From Earliella scabrosa (Eukaryota > Basidiomycota > Agaricomycetes > Polyporales > Polyporaceae): 64,000 nt of DNA. This document shows positions 34,767-46,091 of this stretch, in pieces. A program made the translations under genes and the position numbers. Below the pieces are notes generated by a model that was not told the DNA's origin, did not search any database, and worked only from the letters and a program-made list of their open reading frames with translations. Where the stretch lies: the NCBI GenBank assembly GCA_022605405.1, contig JABYQQ010000005.1:1302001-1366000 (forward strand), read 5' to 3'. The first letter of the stretch is position 1. Every line of letters starts with the position of its first letter.

Positions 34767-34800
<34 letters not shown>
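34767..34800 (+). repeat. Poly(A) tail of the LINE
   Basis: 34 uninterrupted adenines immediately before the right target-site duplication. A long pure run suggests recent insertion, as such runs shorten and mutate. Confidence 0.97.
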
Positions 34801-34801
<1 letters not shown>

Positions 34802-34813
34802 ATGCAGGACCGG
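34801..34813 (+). repeat. Target-site duplication, right copy
   Basis: Identical 13-base copy of 23193-23205; the NIPA reading frame resumes in phase directly after it (GAC at 34814). Confidence 0.93.
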
Positions 34814-35044
34814 GACCCGGAGCGCGACGCGGGCGTGTCGCCAGAGTCGTTCGGCCGGCGCCGCGCGGTCAACTGGCTCGACGAGGACTTCAGCAGGCAG
34901 ACGAGCCCGCGCGCATCGCGGCGGTACGGCGCCACGTCCAATGCGACATCGAGGGAACAGAGCAGGGCGGGCGAGCGTGTTCCTGTCGCGGCTAGCCTGA
35001 GCAGGAGCAGAAGCCGCAGCGCGAGTCCGGATCCATTCACCTAG
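34802..35044 (+). pseudogene. Severed 3' end of the NIPA gene last exon
   Basis: 81 codons including the stop (TAG at 35042-35044), starting with the duplicated ATG CAG GAC CGG and continuing DPERDAGVSPESFGRRRAVN and VNWLDEDFSRQTSPRASRR to the end SRSASPDPFT. It is in the same phase as the last NIPA exon left of the LINE, so the two parts were one exon before insertion. The Ser/Arg-rich tail is a likely phosphorylated cytosolic end. With an internal ATG at its front it could still be translated alone from a LINE-derived or read-through transcript, but there is no evidence of this. Confidence 0.88.
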
Positions 35045-35727
35045 GCGAGGGTGCCGGGGCCTGTAGGTGTTTGTGCGGAAAGAAGTCGAAGATGTGCAGG
35101 AGGATGTCTGATGTAGGTTGATGCAGGGGTATATGATTGCTCGATGAAGGACAGTACTAAAAATATACAGTAATTTAGTGCACGTACTGTGTCTTAACCA
35201 TATGCTGCCTGTGCGTCACCGTTTCACATGCACCTCACAGCCTTCAGGCACACGAGTATGTGATCGTTCATCCAGACATTGGCTTCAAAGTCCAAGGCAG
35301 GGTCCATGGACAAGTCAGGACGTGGCTAGATATGTGCATGCGAAAACACTAGACGATATGGACCTATGTAAGATATACGCCAGACATCGCGAAGCGAGGG
35401 AAGATACAGATAACCCAAGGGAATACAGCCAGATGTGTGATGTGCGAGGGCGGAAGAGATGGCAGCAACAGGATGGGATTCGGACTGCGGGATAGCATGC
35501 TGAACAAAGTACTGACGAAGCCGGGAGTGGGACACACCCGACTTCGCAATAAGATAGCCCACCCACGCCGAGATGCTCGACAAACTCCTGCTGCCCATCA
35601 ACAAGACAACACCCTGCTACCTCGGACCCTGAGTTGACGTATGGCTGGACGATGGTGGACTCCTCCGATGCAACGTACACGACTCTAAGGGTGGCGTGAT
35701 GACGAGGCACTAGGCTCGAGCCGTAGC
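35045..35727. other. Intergenic, 3' of NIPA
   Basis: Nothing coding recognised in 680 bases; the original NIPA 3' UTR and terminator must lie at the left end. Confidence 0.5.
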
Positions 35728-36507
35728 CTACGCAGCGGCCAGAGGCTGGACCTCCGAGTTGTCGTTATCATTGCCCTTTGAGGGCGCGGGTTCCTCTGGG
35801 ACGATGGCCATCCGGGAGGGCATGGCGCGATGGTCACGCCAGACCCGGTCGTGGATAGAGGGGGTTTCAGCATCCTGAGCGTCCACTCTTGCACCGATGA
35901 ATTCTCTGTCAACCGCGACCGCACGGGTCAGGGAAGAGAAATCAATCTCGTTGTCGGGGACGAGACCGAACTCGAGGTGGGGGTGGTTGCTCGCCACGCG
36001 GTGCAACACGACGTGCGAGGCCATGATAAAGAACAGCACGAAGAGGAGGAAGATCGTGCGGATGCGGCTCCTCAAAGAGAAGGCGCTGCGGTCATCAAAG
36101 GAAGTCTTGAAGGGCGTCGCAGGCAGTTGGATCTGCGACGGCAGGTACGATCGGAACGACGGAACCAGCGTGGACAATCGCTGACCAAACGTGGGGCTCG
36201 GGGGAGGTGCAATGAATGCGATGAAAAACTCGCTCTCGAACACCGGGGACGACGGCGTGACGATGATGGCAGGGAGCTCGGCCTTCTCGTCAACTAGAGG
36301 CAGGGTGAGGTCTGGGGTACAACATCAGTGTCACGGTCGTGTGTTCACGTTGCATCGCGCGATGATTTCGTACGTACCCAACGGCGCAGGGATAAGCGTG
36401 TAGTCAAGCCTCTGGGGCAGGCGGTTAAGACGAGGGGCTACACCGTAGTATTCACCACGAACGGCGAGGTAACGGCCATGAGCTCTCGACTTCCTGCAGG
36501 AGGGCAT
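35728..36507 (-). CDS. Hypothetical single-pass membrane protein
   Basis: Two exons. Exon 1 runs MPSCRKSRAHGRYLAVRGEY to RLDYTLIPAPL; an intron beginning GTACGTACG (near 36378) and ending CCCAG joins it to DLTLPLVDEKAELPAIIVTP. Exon 2 has FESEFFIAFIAPPPSPTFGQ, then a single hydrophobic helix preceded by arginines (SLRSRIRTIFLLFVLFFIMA), and a soluble tail ending EVQPLAAA at 35728-35730. The positive residues before the helix suggest the N-terminus faces the cytosol. An in-frame TGA lies just upstream of the chosen ATG, fixing the start unless there is another exon. I do not recognise the family, though it has the look of a conserved Agaricomycete protein. Divergent from the WDR89-like gene. 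Confidence 0.65.
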
Positions 36508-36970
36508 AGAAGGCAGCGGTGAGACTCACGAGCGCGACGCATACTCGTTAAAGGAGTATAAATAATACAGGAGGGAAGAAGGCGAAGATCTGAAGTCTAT
36601 GCTGGAGATTTTGCGGGAATGCGAAAGGAGCTCTAGGGCCGGAGGGTGATCGGTCGTCTAGAGCGACTGAGGGGCGAAAGGAGCGTGAGGTAAAGGAGAG
36701 TGGTTTGCGAGCGAAAGCAGGGCGCGACAGGGTCGGCGACGTCGTAGACAGCTAAGGCGACGACGGGAGACAGCGAGGGCGACGACGACGAGGAGGAGAG
36801 AGAGAGGGAAAGGATGCGGCCCAGAACCAGCGCACGCCGCCCTTTGCACCCGCCCATGAGGCGCCCGTCGCTACCCTGCTGACGTAAACATGTTGTGCCC
36901 AATCTGGCGACCGATCACGAATATTTCATTCTGCGCTTCGCCCGCCAAGCGAGCTCTCTCTGCCTCCGCC
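36508..36970. promoter_or_regulatory. Divergent promoter, membrane protein / WDR89-like gene
   Basis: A TATA-like TATTTATA on the minus strand (about 36556-36565) lies some 50 bases before the membrane-protein ATG at 36507. The rest is GA-rich on the plus strand, with a (GAC)n-like stretch at about 36775-36795. An in-frame ATG at 36890 could extend the WDR89-like protein by 27 residues. Confidence 0.5.
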
Positions 36971-38508
36971 ATGTCTCTCCTCGACGCCCCCGCCTTCTCG
37001 TCCTCCACCACGCCCGTCAGGTCTGCAAGGCTGCCCGAGGAGGCCTACGTGCTCTCCATCGCGTCCCTGCCCTCCTTCTACGCCGTCGCTGCCTCCGCAC
37101 CCTCAAACGCCATCCATCTCTTCGACAGGGAACGCCTTCGGAACGTCAAGACGCTCCCCGGACACGCATCCTCCATCACAACGCTCAGATCAGTTCCGAA
37201 TGTTGCAAACGCCGTCACCCATGCCCTTCTATCATCAGGGAAGGACGGCGTGGTCCATGTGTGGGACGAGCGCGCCGGGTCAGCCGCACTCCGCTGTGAG
37301 CCTCCGTCCCGCATCTTTGACTTGCAATGTACCTACGACTCAATGGAGAATACGATACATGTTATTTCAATGCCAATCATACACTCCTTCCTTGCTACCG
37401 CTCCTGAGCAGTGACGGCATCAACCGCTGGCAGTCCCCGCGCGCTACTATCCTGTGATGTTTCTGCAGACGGATTGACCATCGCCGCCGGCACAGAGCTG
37501 CAAGGCGATGATGCCTACATCTTGTACTGGTAAGTTGAATTGGAACGTGCTAGCACCACTAAGCACTGCTTCGTATGTATCGTCTGCCATGTTGATTGCA
37601 TTTCATTTGCAGGGATGCCCGCAGTCCGGCTGCGCCCCTACGGGTGCACTCTTCGACGCATTCGGACGATATCACAGCCGTACATTTTTATCCCAATGGA
37701 GACGTACTTCTGTCTGCATCTTCGGACGGACTGGTGTGCACATCGAACGCCGTTGAGGCTGACGAGGACGAAGCTGGCCTGCACGTTGGGAACTGGGGCT
37801 GCAGCATCGCCCAAGCTGGCTGGCTGCATGACACTGCCGGGCGTCCGGGAATTTGGGCCTCAAGCGATATGGAGACCTTCAGTGTGTGGACGAACGAGGT
37901 GCGCTCTCCTAAGATACAAGAAGAGTATGGAATGTACCTCATGCGCCATCAGCTCGACCGTATCCAAGATGTGGACATCCGACAGCCGTCAGTGCACAGA
38001 CAAGACAGGACCTGGGTAACCGACTACCTGATAGGCTGTCACACCGGGTCTTATCCCATAGGAGGATCTGATAATGATCTATGCGTCTTTGTTGGCTCGA
38101 ATGAGTGCGTGCCTGCACCCTGTCTTTCTGAAGTGTTTCGCTAACTCCGTGATTCTTTGGCACACAGGGGTGATGTCGCGCTGATCACCAAGCCGACGTT
38201 CTCGGACGCCAACGCACCGTGGCTCCTGCAGCGCACTTGGTCCACTGGTCACGTTGGTGTAGTGCGTTCCGCTATGTGGGATACGGCAGTACGTCCTATC
38301 AGACCGCCAATGGCGTTAACAACTCTAACGCAGACATCTACAGAACAATGTCCTGTTGACTGGAGGTGAAGACTCAAAGCTCAATGTGTGGACTGCGATG
38401 GCGCCAGAACCGGTAGTATCGCCTGGCAAAACCAAACGTATAAACGATGTCGATCCCATGGAACTCGACGAGGACGACATTTCCGGACGCAAAAAGCGGC
38501 GTGCTTAA
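36971..38508 (+). CDS. WD40 protein, WDR89-like
   Basis: Begins MSLLDAPAFSSSTTPVRSAR, then WD-like blades: SNAIHLFDRERLRNVKTLPG, HASSITTLRSVPN, ALLSSGKDGVVHVWDERAGS; a later exon gives LSCDVSADGLTIAAGTELQG, DDAYILYWDARSPAAPLRVH, DDITAVHFYPNGDVLLSASS, DMETFSVWTNE and NNVLLTGGEDSKLNVWTAM. The C-terminus is a basic patch (DEDDISGRKKRRA), a likely nuclear signal. The order and spacing recall WDR89/Gtb-like proteins, whose role is poorly known. About six introns. An ATG at 36890 in the same frame would add a basic leader (MLCPIWRPITNISFC); I chose 36971 because WD40 relatives start close to the first blade. Converges on the MCC gene. Confidence 0.8.
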
Positions 38509-38664
38509 TTGCACGATGTACTGTTGACGGGTGTGGGATCATGTCCCAGAAGTGCGCAAGAACCGAAACATGTGTTATACTTACTATCCAACCGACGAGA
38601 GGGTGTAATGTACATCGTATGCAGCGTAGTCCACTAACATGGGTCATAGATGGGTGCCATGCGC

Positions 38665-40894
38665 TTACATCCTGAAAACGCCGAAGCCCTTGGCATCGCC
38701 GTCCCAAGTCGTATACGACCTGTGTCCTGATGAGCTCCCAAGGTTGCGCTCTCTTGCGGCCAGTGCCAGCGCCAAGCCGACAGTATCCCTAGTGTCCACA
38801 GGCTTGATGATTCCGTCGTCCCACAGGCGTGCACTGGCATAATAGGCAGTGGACTGATGTTCAATCTCATCCTTGAGCTTGCTGTGCTTCGTAGGGTCCC
38901 TGAACGGTGGACAAGGTGAGCAATGGGGAGTATAATCGAGTAGGACCTGAACGGACTTGGATACAGTGGTCATGACTTGGGAAAGTTGACCAGGACCCAT
39001 AACGGACACCTTCGCATTCTGAGGGAGAGAGTGCTTAGCTCGTCAGACAGTCTCCACGATGCCGCCACAATCACGCACCGGCCACATCCACAGGAACCTG
39101 GGAGAATATGCCCGACCACACATACCTACGGTGATGTGATTAGACAGCGCATATATGGAATCACTAGTATAACAAACCGTAGTTGCCAGCGCCGTAGCTT
39201 CCGCCCACAATCACGGTGAGTTTAGGCACGTCCGCACAGGCGACCGCGCGGACCATCTTCGCACCGTCCTTCGCGATGCCCCCCTTCTCCGCCTTGGATC
39301 CCACCATATACCCGGTGACGTTCACAAGGAACAGCAAGGGAATCTGACGCTGAGAGCAGAGTTCGATGAAGTGCGAGGCCTTCAGCGCCGATTGCGAGAA
39401 CAAGATCCCGTTGTTGGCTACGATGCCGACTGGATAGCCATGAACGTGGGCGAAGCCCTGGGACAAGAGGTCAATGAGGTAGAGTAGACAATCGTACTTG
39501 GCAAAGCTGCTTACGGTGACTATGGTCGTACCGTACTCCTTCTTGAATTCGCGGAACCGACTGCCGTCGACTACACGGGCGATCACGTCCCGCATGTCGA
39601 ACGCTTGACGCAAATCGGTGCCCACAATACCATGTAGCTCATGGGCAGGATATAACGGGTCTTCTGGCACCGCAGGAGGCTACAGAGAGCACCGGTGAGT
39701 TATAACATAAGCAATGTGTCGCTGGCAGACATACAGGCACTTCCCGCGAGCCGGCTTTCCCAAGGTCGCTTACAATTCCTCTTGCGATAGCGATGGCATG
39801 CTCATCATCTCTAGCAAGGTGATCTGTTACACCACTCTCCGAGGAGTGCATGAGACCACCGCCGAGCGTCTCCTCGTCCACTTCTTCACCGGTAGCAGCC
39901 TTGACAAGTGGAGGACCGGCCAGAAAAATTCGACCCTGTTCCCTGACAATGATGTTCTCATCTGCCATCGCTGGGACATATGCACCGCCTACATGCATGC
40001 GTATTAGAATACAGCACTGAGCTATAGACGTGAACGTACCTGCAACGGAGATCCCATGTACTATGGCAATCTGTGGGATGCCTAGTGCAGACATTTGGGA
40101 CATGTTGTAGAATATCCGCCCGAAGTGCTCTTTGTCGGGAAATACCTACGTGCAAGGCTTAGTGCATGCAACGACTCCGAACATGCAAGTGAAGTACATT
40201 GGCCTGGTGCGGCAATGCTGCACCTCCAGACTCCACTGAGTTCCAAGGTCAGCGACCGTTCATCGTGAGCATAGGTCTAGTTACCCACCAACATAGATGC
40301 AGGGCAATCCATGCTCTCGGGCGATCTCTTGCGCACGGATGTGCTTCTTGACCTGCACGGAAACAGTCTGCCACTGCGACTCGAGATAGCATATGTTCTT
40401 ACTCACAGTCATAGGATAGTAGGAACCACCCTTCACAGTTGCATCATTGACCACAACCACGCACTCGCGTCCGGATACGCGACCGATGCCAGTGATGATA
40501 CCGGCTGCGGGGACAGAGTCTTCGTATACTTCGTGAGCTGCAAGTGGTGACAGCTCTAGGAATGGCGAGTGAGTATCGAGCAACAAGGCAAGTCTGTAAC
40601 GCTGTCAGCCGTCTGGTACTTGTCAGCATGGAGCGGCCGTACGCACCTCTCTCTGGGCAGTTTCTTCTCCTTGCTCCTCATCCGTTCCGCCGCTTTCGGT
40701 CCGCCTCCTTGCCTAACCGCAGCTAGCTTCGTCTCAAGATCTGCCACCAGAGTGTCCATTGCCTCCGACTTAGCCTTGAACTCCGGTGACGCGGTCGAGA
40801 TGAGCGAAGGGAGTACAGACGGATGGTAGCATCTCCTCCCGCTCGCCGGTAAGGCCCTATGGGCCATTTGTACTGTCCTGGTGGCCAGCCGCAT
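38665..40894 (-). CDS. MCC2: Methylcrotonyl-CoA carboxylase beta subunit, mitochondrial
   Basis: Carboxyltransferase subunit of 3-methylcrotonyl-CoA carboxylase, which moves CO2 from biotin to methylcrotonyl-CoA in leucine breakdown. Starts with a transit peptide ([20 protein letters not shown]). Core features: [75 protein letters not shown], then [80 protein letters not shown] and [13 protein letters not shown], and finally [16 protein letters not shown]. These fit MCC beta better than propionyl-CoA carboxylase beta, and the end KGFGVFRM is typical. Around nine short introns. The biotin-carrying alpha subunit is not in the window. Confidence 0.93.
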
Positions 40895-41300
40895 AGTGAT
40901 TCCTCGTCAAGGTGCAACAGGGATAGTTTTTGAGGGGGAGAGAGGAGTACAGTGAACAATGAAGTGGTTGGGTGTCCCGTCCGGAGCTTGGACGAGCAAG
41001 GTACCCCGCACGATCAGCTGAGCGCGTACGCGCCCGCGTCATCGTCGGATCTCAGATCGCGTTCGGAGTAAGTATACGGAAAACGTTTTGTTTGCGTTTT
41101 GTATGCGACCATCGCGCACTCGGGGGTATGGCGTACAGCGCACGACGATCAATGAATAGATTCACGATCGCACGTATTATAGAGACGAGAATCCATGCAA
41201 CATAAGAATACAGTAAGGACGAAACAAACTACCTAGGTCGCGAACATACGGGACGGAGTTGGGGGGAGTATAGTATCAGGGCATAGTCCATAGTAGCGCA
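40895..41300. promoter_or_regulatory. Intergenic, MCC beta promoter and EPL1 3' end
   Basis: About 400 bases between two minus-strand genes; no coding sequence recognised and no clear TATA element. Confidence 0.45.
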
Positions 41301-44300
41301 TCAGTAGCCTGCAGCCCCAGACCCACCCACGAGCTGCCTCGACTGCAAGGACGGGGACGGTGTCGGGATGGCGGGTTGCGGCGTGCGTGTCGGCGACGTG
41401 TGTACGTTGACCTGGGCTGCCGCAAGGTTGGGGCTGAGCATATGGGGTGATGGGGAATGCGGAGTGAGGCGTGCGATGTGGGTGGCAGGAGACGCCAAAC
41501 CCGAAGCAGCGTTGGACATAGCTGCAGCCCGAGCGATTTGAGGCGTACGGATGCCATTCGCGGAGGGCGTCCGTCCGGGCGAGCCAGCTCCAGAAGGTGT
41601 CGTACTGCTGTCGACGCCAATGGCGTCCGTCCTGCTGTTCTGCGAGGAATGCTGACCGCCCATAGACCACTGCATCGGTCGCGTAGCGGCCATTTGCAAC
41701 GAATACGCTCCGTTGGGCAAGACATACGGCCCCTGCTGTCGGAGAGCAATGTTGTTCACATTGGTGCTATCTGGAAGCATCAACTGTTGCATCTGCTGCA
41801 GGTTGAGAGCATTGTGGCGCGTGTTCGCATGCATGTAACCGCCTTTGGGCATGGAGCCGTAGTTATTCACCGAGGAGATGTGATAGCCGTTCGATATGTT
41901 GGGGACATTGACTCCGGCGGAGGTGGGGGGCTTGGATGGTGCGGGAGACGGGGAAGCCAACACGGTCGCAGATGGATCGGGCTGTGGAGCCACACCAATG
42001 GGACTGCCCTGCTTGACATCGTGCTCGGTCTTGATCGGTGAGCCCTGAGCCTCTGCAAACCCAGTGGCGGACGCGCTCGAGGGAGGGGTGGCATGGGGCG
42101 AAGCGGGATGCTGTGCACCATTTGGTCCGGATGGAACGCGCATACCGCCATTGGAAGAGATGCGCAGATGCGCGAGAGAGTTCGCAGGCTGCTGCGGCAG
42201 CTTCTTCACTTGCGTTGGAACAGCTACTGGCGTTCCGTTCGCAATGCTGGAAACAGCAGACGGACCCGCGGAACTGATTGAGGCTACCGGAGGGACGGAC
42301 GGTTGTCGTGAAGAAGGATTGGGTGGGCGCATGGCGACGGGGAGCACTTGGGGAGGGCCGAGTATGAACGGTTTGATATCACCCGACGCGAATTTCAACG
42401 TGGGGTCGGTCAATAGTTTTGGAAAATCTTCAGGGTGAAAGATAGACATTGTGACCGAGAGGTACCTAGAAAACAACATTAGCGATCATCAACAATCGCC
42501 GTCCTTCGAAGGAGCATACCTGGCTTGTACTTCGTCGATGAGCTTGCGATCATGTTCGTCTACCCCTGGTGGTCCCACAGAGTAACCTTCATCGCCATCG
42601 TACCGGAAACGCTCCTCCATACGTCGAAGGCTTTCCTGAACCTCCGGGTCATGTTCCTTGTCAAAGACGGCAGGTTTCAACCTGCAGTTGACGCTACGAT
42701 CCACTGTCCTACGACCACCTCGACCAACCCTAGAACGCAGGTTGGAGTTGAGTGAGGGCGAGTCGTCGAAGTGCGAGGACGACCTCGGAGCAATCGGCTT
42801 GAAGAGTCGAGAACTGTGGGACACAGGTGTAGGTTGGTATGGATACTGAAACAATTGCATTGGTCAGTGCCAGCTCCAACCTCCACAAAGGGGCGTACTC
42901 ACGTCGCTCGCGTCTTCCCATTTGTTGTCCCGCTCTTTGCAGCGTTGTAGGTCCGTCTCCACTTGCGCCTGAATGTTGGCAGTGCGTTCCTTGGGTCGGA
43001 TATGAGGAACAAGCGGAGCGACTGGGGAACCCGTGTCGCCGTTCTCCCGCGGATGACGCAACTTGATTGAAGTGCGACTGGAGGCGGCTGCACGTTAGGG
43101 AGGATCATGATATACCCGATAATTCACTCACGTTGTGTCGACCTTCGGCTTCTTCGGCGGCTTCTCCTTGTCCAGGAAGAGTTCGTCGTCCTCCTTTGTA
43201 CCAAGGGAAGGATGCGCTCGTTTGAGATCTGCCAGGGTATGTCGCTTGTCCCAGACTATGTGATTGTGGGATGAAACCTCCTGTTTGTAGGTTTCCCGCT
43301 GATGCACTAGTCGGACAAGGTCCAAGGCCGTTGATAATTCGCTCTGAAGCCGCGTCATCCGATCCGAATACGATGTCTGAGACGCGCGAGTCTTGCGAAC
43401 AGCCTTGATCTCGCGTCGTCTGAAACAGATATACGACTCATTCTTGGTGTCACTCTCATCGAGCTGCGAAATATAATCAAGATCGGTGTGAGTAGGTGTT
43501 TAGGGACATACGCACATTCACCGCGGGTATTATGCGATGACCACCGCGCTCCAAACGTCGTTCACGCCAGTAGGGGTAGACGATCCGAGCGAATCGTAGC
43601 ATTTGCTGCGGTGAGGGGATCCACTCAGGTACAGCATAGACGGCGAACATGCTAGGCTGGAGCTTGAAGGCGAAAGTATCTTGGTAATCCGAGAACGGAG
43701 GAAATGGTGCGCCCTGCTCCAGTCCCTGGACAGACGTTAAACGTGTGGCAGTGTGCAATGTGCATAATAGTACACGCACATGATGGAGGAACTCCGTCTT
43801 CTCGTGGGTGACCTTCTCGAAGATAGCCATGACGAGCTCGAACTCGTCTTCGTTCATAGTAACAGGCTGGACGATGTCGGGTTCCTTCCCCTTAGCTTTC
43901 GCACTGCGACCGGATCGGGTGGACGTAGATGCAACCCCTTGTGTACTCATTCCCTCGCCACGGGCTTGCTCGTTGTTCTTGTCCAACCACTCCTGGTCAC
44001 GTTCGTCCATGTGATAGATGAACCCGTCGGAGAGGGCAAAGGACGTCGCTTCCTCCACGGTATCGGAGGATTTCACATAAGAATAGGGCTCCTTCCAGCG
44101 ACCGGGTGCATACAGCTCTTCATAGTTCTGCACTATACCGGTACTGTCAGGAGTCGGAATGTATGCGGCGGGGGCGTTGTCTTTCTCGCCCGACCGGGTC
44201 GAGCGCGCCGAGGCCTGATGCCGAGACGCGGCAGCGGAGAGGACAGCTTGGAGGTGATGTTCCTAGATTGGAAAGAGATAAGGATTAGTCAGCATTCCGC

Positions 44301-44576
44301 GGAACGAGACTCCCACGCTCTCAGCCAATCAGAGCTCGCCACACAGGGGCCTCCAACATCGACGCACGCAGCGAGCAGGAGGGGAAAAACGGGACGTACA
44401 TTGGCATCCTCTGCATCCACACCAGCTGTAGAGACAACCCTGGCCTTCTCCTCGTCTTCGTCGAGAACGATTGAGTCGGCTTCAATGGTATCCCTGATGA
44501 CCTTGAGGCGTGTCTTGTTCGTGACCCTGTTGCGGTTCCGGAGGGCAGCGGGACCTGGATGCGTGGCGCGAGGCAT
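41301..44576 (-). CDS. EPL1: Enhancer of polycomb-like protein, NuA4 subunit
   Basis: Scaffold that joins the Esa1 acetyltransferase to the NuA4/Piccolo complex on chromatin. Starts MPRATHPGPAALRNRNRVTN, then KTRLKVIRDTIEADSIVLDE; next AGVDAEDANEHHLQAVLS, the EPcA region for Esa1 and Yng2 binding, with YIPTPDSTGIVQNYEELYAP typical of Epl1. Then FIYHMDERDQEWLDKNNEQA and FELVMAIFEKVTHEKTEFLH, and YPYWRERRLERGGHRIIPAV followed by DTKNESYICFRRREIKAVRK, TRLQSELSTALDLVRLVHQR. The C-terminal 390 residues are disordered, Pro/Ser/Ala-rich, ending QLVGGSGAAGY. About nine introns. Length near 890 residues is ordinary for basidiomycete Epl1. Confidence 0.92.
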
Positions 44577-46091
44577 ATCATGGAGCGAGGAGGGGAGAAG
44601 TGTTGTGGTGAAGTCGTTTGAGAGGTGGTTGCGGCGGGGACGGCGCCTTGCGCGCTGGAGCCGGTCGAATATCGTGCGTGGGGGCGGGCCGAGCCAGTGG
44701 GAGGCGGAGGGATCGCCACATTCCTGTGCTTACATAACCGCAATTCCTAAAAAGGGAACCCATTGGCGCTGTCTTGCCCTCACAAAGTGTTCGTTGTGGG
44801 CGAAGTCGACTCTGCAGAAGTAAGGACAAAGAGCAACTCATATTCTCGTATTTTTGCTTGAATGGTGTGCTATGTACATCTGTCAAAGCAACCGGGTATG
44901 AGTGATTCAGATCAGGGCTGGGAAACACGATGAGGGTAGCACTCACGTATTGACCCCATCCCACTGGTGGGTACTCATCGAAATGCAGTCGACCGGATGT
45001 AAACCCACGAGGTACTCGGTAATGGCTGCGATAGAGTGACAAGCCACAAATCACCGTCGCTGCAGCAACCAGGCGAGGGTGTAGTGCGGCGGCGCCCTCC
45101 GCGCTATGCACGCCCTGACTACAAAGTACTGTAGAGGCACATAGAGGATACGACAGGTGAGACTTGACGATTTTCAGTTAGACTCATAGAACTCACCTGC
45201 AATGGTGCCCACCACATGCTCCACCTGAATGACGGGAGGACCAACCACTGAGCTAGACACACACCTCTATCGGTTGAACACCGCTCACCCAGGGTGTAGA
45301 TATGCTGCTGCAATATCGTCCCCATGCCAGAAGGCATGCATACATGAGGTTGAGGAGGCGATTGGTATCTCGCAAGGAGAGCCTAGGGTCATCCACCGAT
45401 GCAAGGGTGCACGTACCTGTGCTATGTATGTGTAATCAGTACGATTGCTAGTGACGCAGCTTGAGAGTTTGAGAGGGAGCAAAAGATGGGCGATGGAGGC
45501 TGGCTACGGCGTCGTGGCTCCCAACGATGAGGACGGGAAGGAGGGAGGCAGGAAGGAGTTGTCTCGCACGCCCGGCCCTGCTTCACTGTGTGCACGTGCG
45601 GCACGTGGTTGAGCCACCGTAGAATAGGCGCCCTTAACTGTACAGTCCCTCGCGAGTTCAACCTCAATTTGTCTTTTGGGCACGTCGATTTATGGCCTTT
45701 CTTATCCAGATTTCTCTCTCTGGGTATCTTGTGCTGTGAATTTCCTGCGCTGATAATCCACCCCGTACAACAGACTGGGACTGGTGGTGCAGCGTCCGAC
45801 CGCTGAAGAACACAGATCGAGAGGTCTCTCCGTTTTCTGCGGCACAAGGAAATATCTCGGGGTGTGTTTCTCGCTATTCAGAACAGGCCACAAAGTCTCG
45901 CGTGTCTCTGTTACTACCCCATACCTAATAGTAACTGACTGACTGACCGCCGATGACGACTCGGAGACTCGGGTTCGGAGATCTACGATCTACGCTTCCT
46001 GTTCCGACCAGCGCTTGCCCACACGAAGCGCTCACACGCGTTCCTCTCGAACGTCTCTACCGCGACCCAGCAGCAACCATCCTCTTCTGTC
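44577..46091. other. 1.5-kb intergenic region, EPL1 to PRP31
   Basis: Divergent promoter region without a firm gene. On the minus strand between about 45,440 and 44,960 there are coding-like pieces with good splice signals (ALLARYQSPPQPHVC, MGTILQQHIYTLG, GAAALHPRLVAAATVICGLS), which could be exons of a small unknown membrane-type protein. I could not join them into a convincing protein and do not call it. Confidence 0.35.

Larger units (their letters stand above)
23206..34800 (+). mobile_element. Full-length Tad1-like non-LTR retrotransposon (LINE), 11.6 kb
   Basis: The element is bounded by a 13-bp direct repeat and ends in 34 adenines, the hallmarks of target-primed reverse transcription. 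It lies in the same orientation as the NIPA gene. Layout: a 2.8-kb leader with a 257-codon ORF (24285-25058), ORF1 of 1010 codons (25977-29009), a 366-base spacer, ORF2 of 1744 codons (29376-34610) and a 156-base 3' part before the poly(A). Order of ORF2 domains (AP-type endonuclease, reverse transcriptase, RNase H, CCHC) and a knuckle-bearing ORF1 fit the I/Tad1 group of fungal LINEs. All three ORFs are open. The plus strand is visibly purine-rich and uses many AGA/AGG arginine codons, unlike the host genes. 11.6 kb is long; I recall Tad at about 7 kb. Confidence 0.95.

Noticed and set aside
37500..37530. Break in the WDR89-like gene
   Set aside because: Frame changes here are explained by a normal short intron.
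44830..45480. Small spliced membrane-type gene on the minus strand
   Set aside because: Some exon-like pieces and splice signals, but no combination gave a convincing continuous protein.
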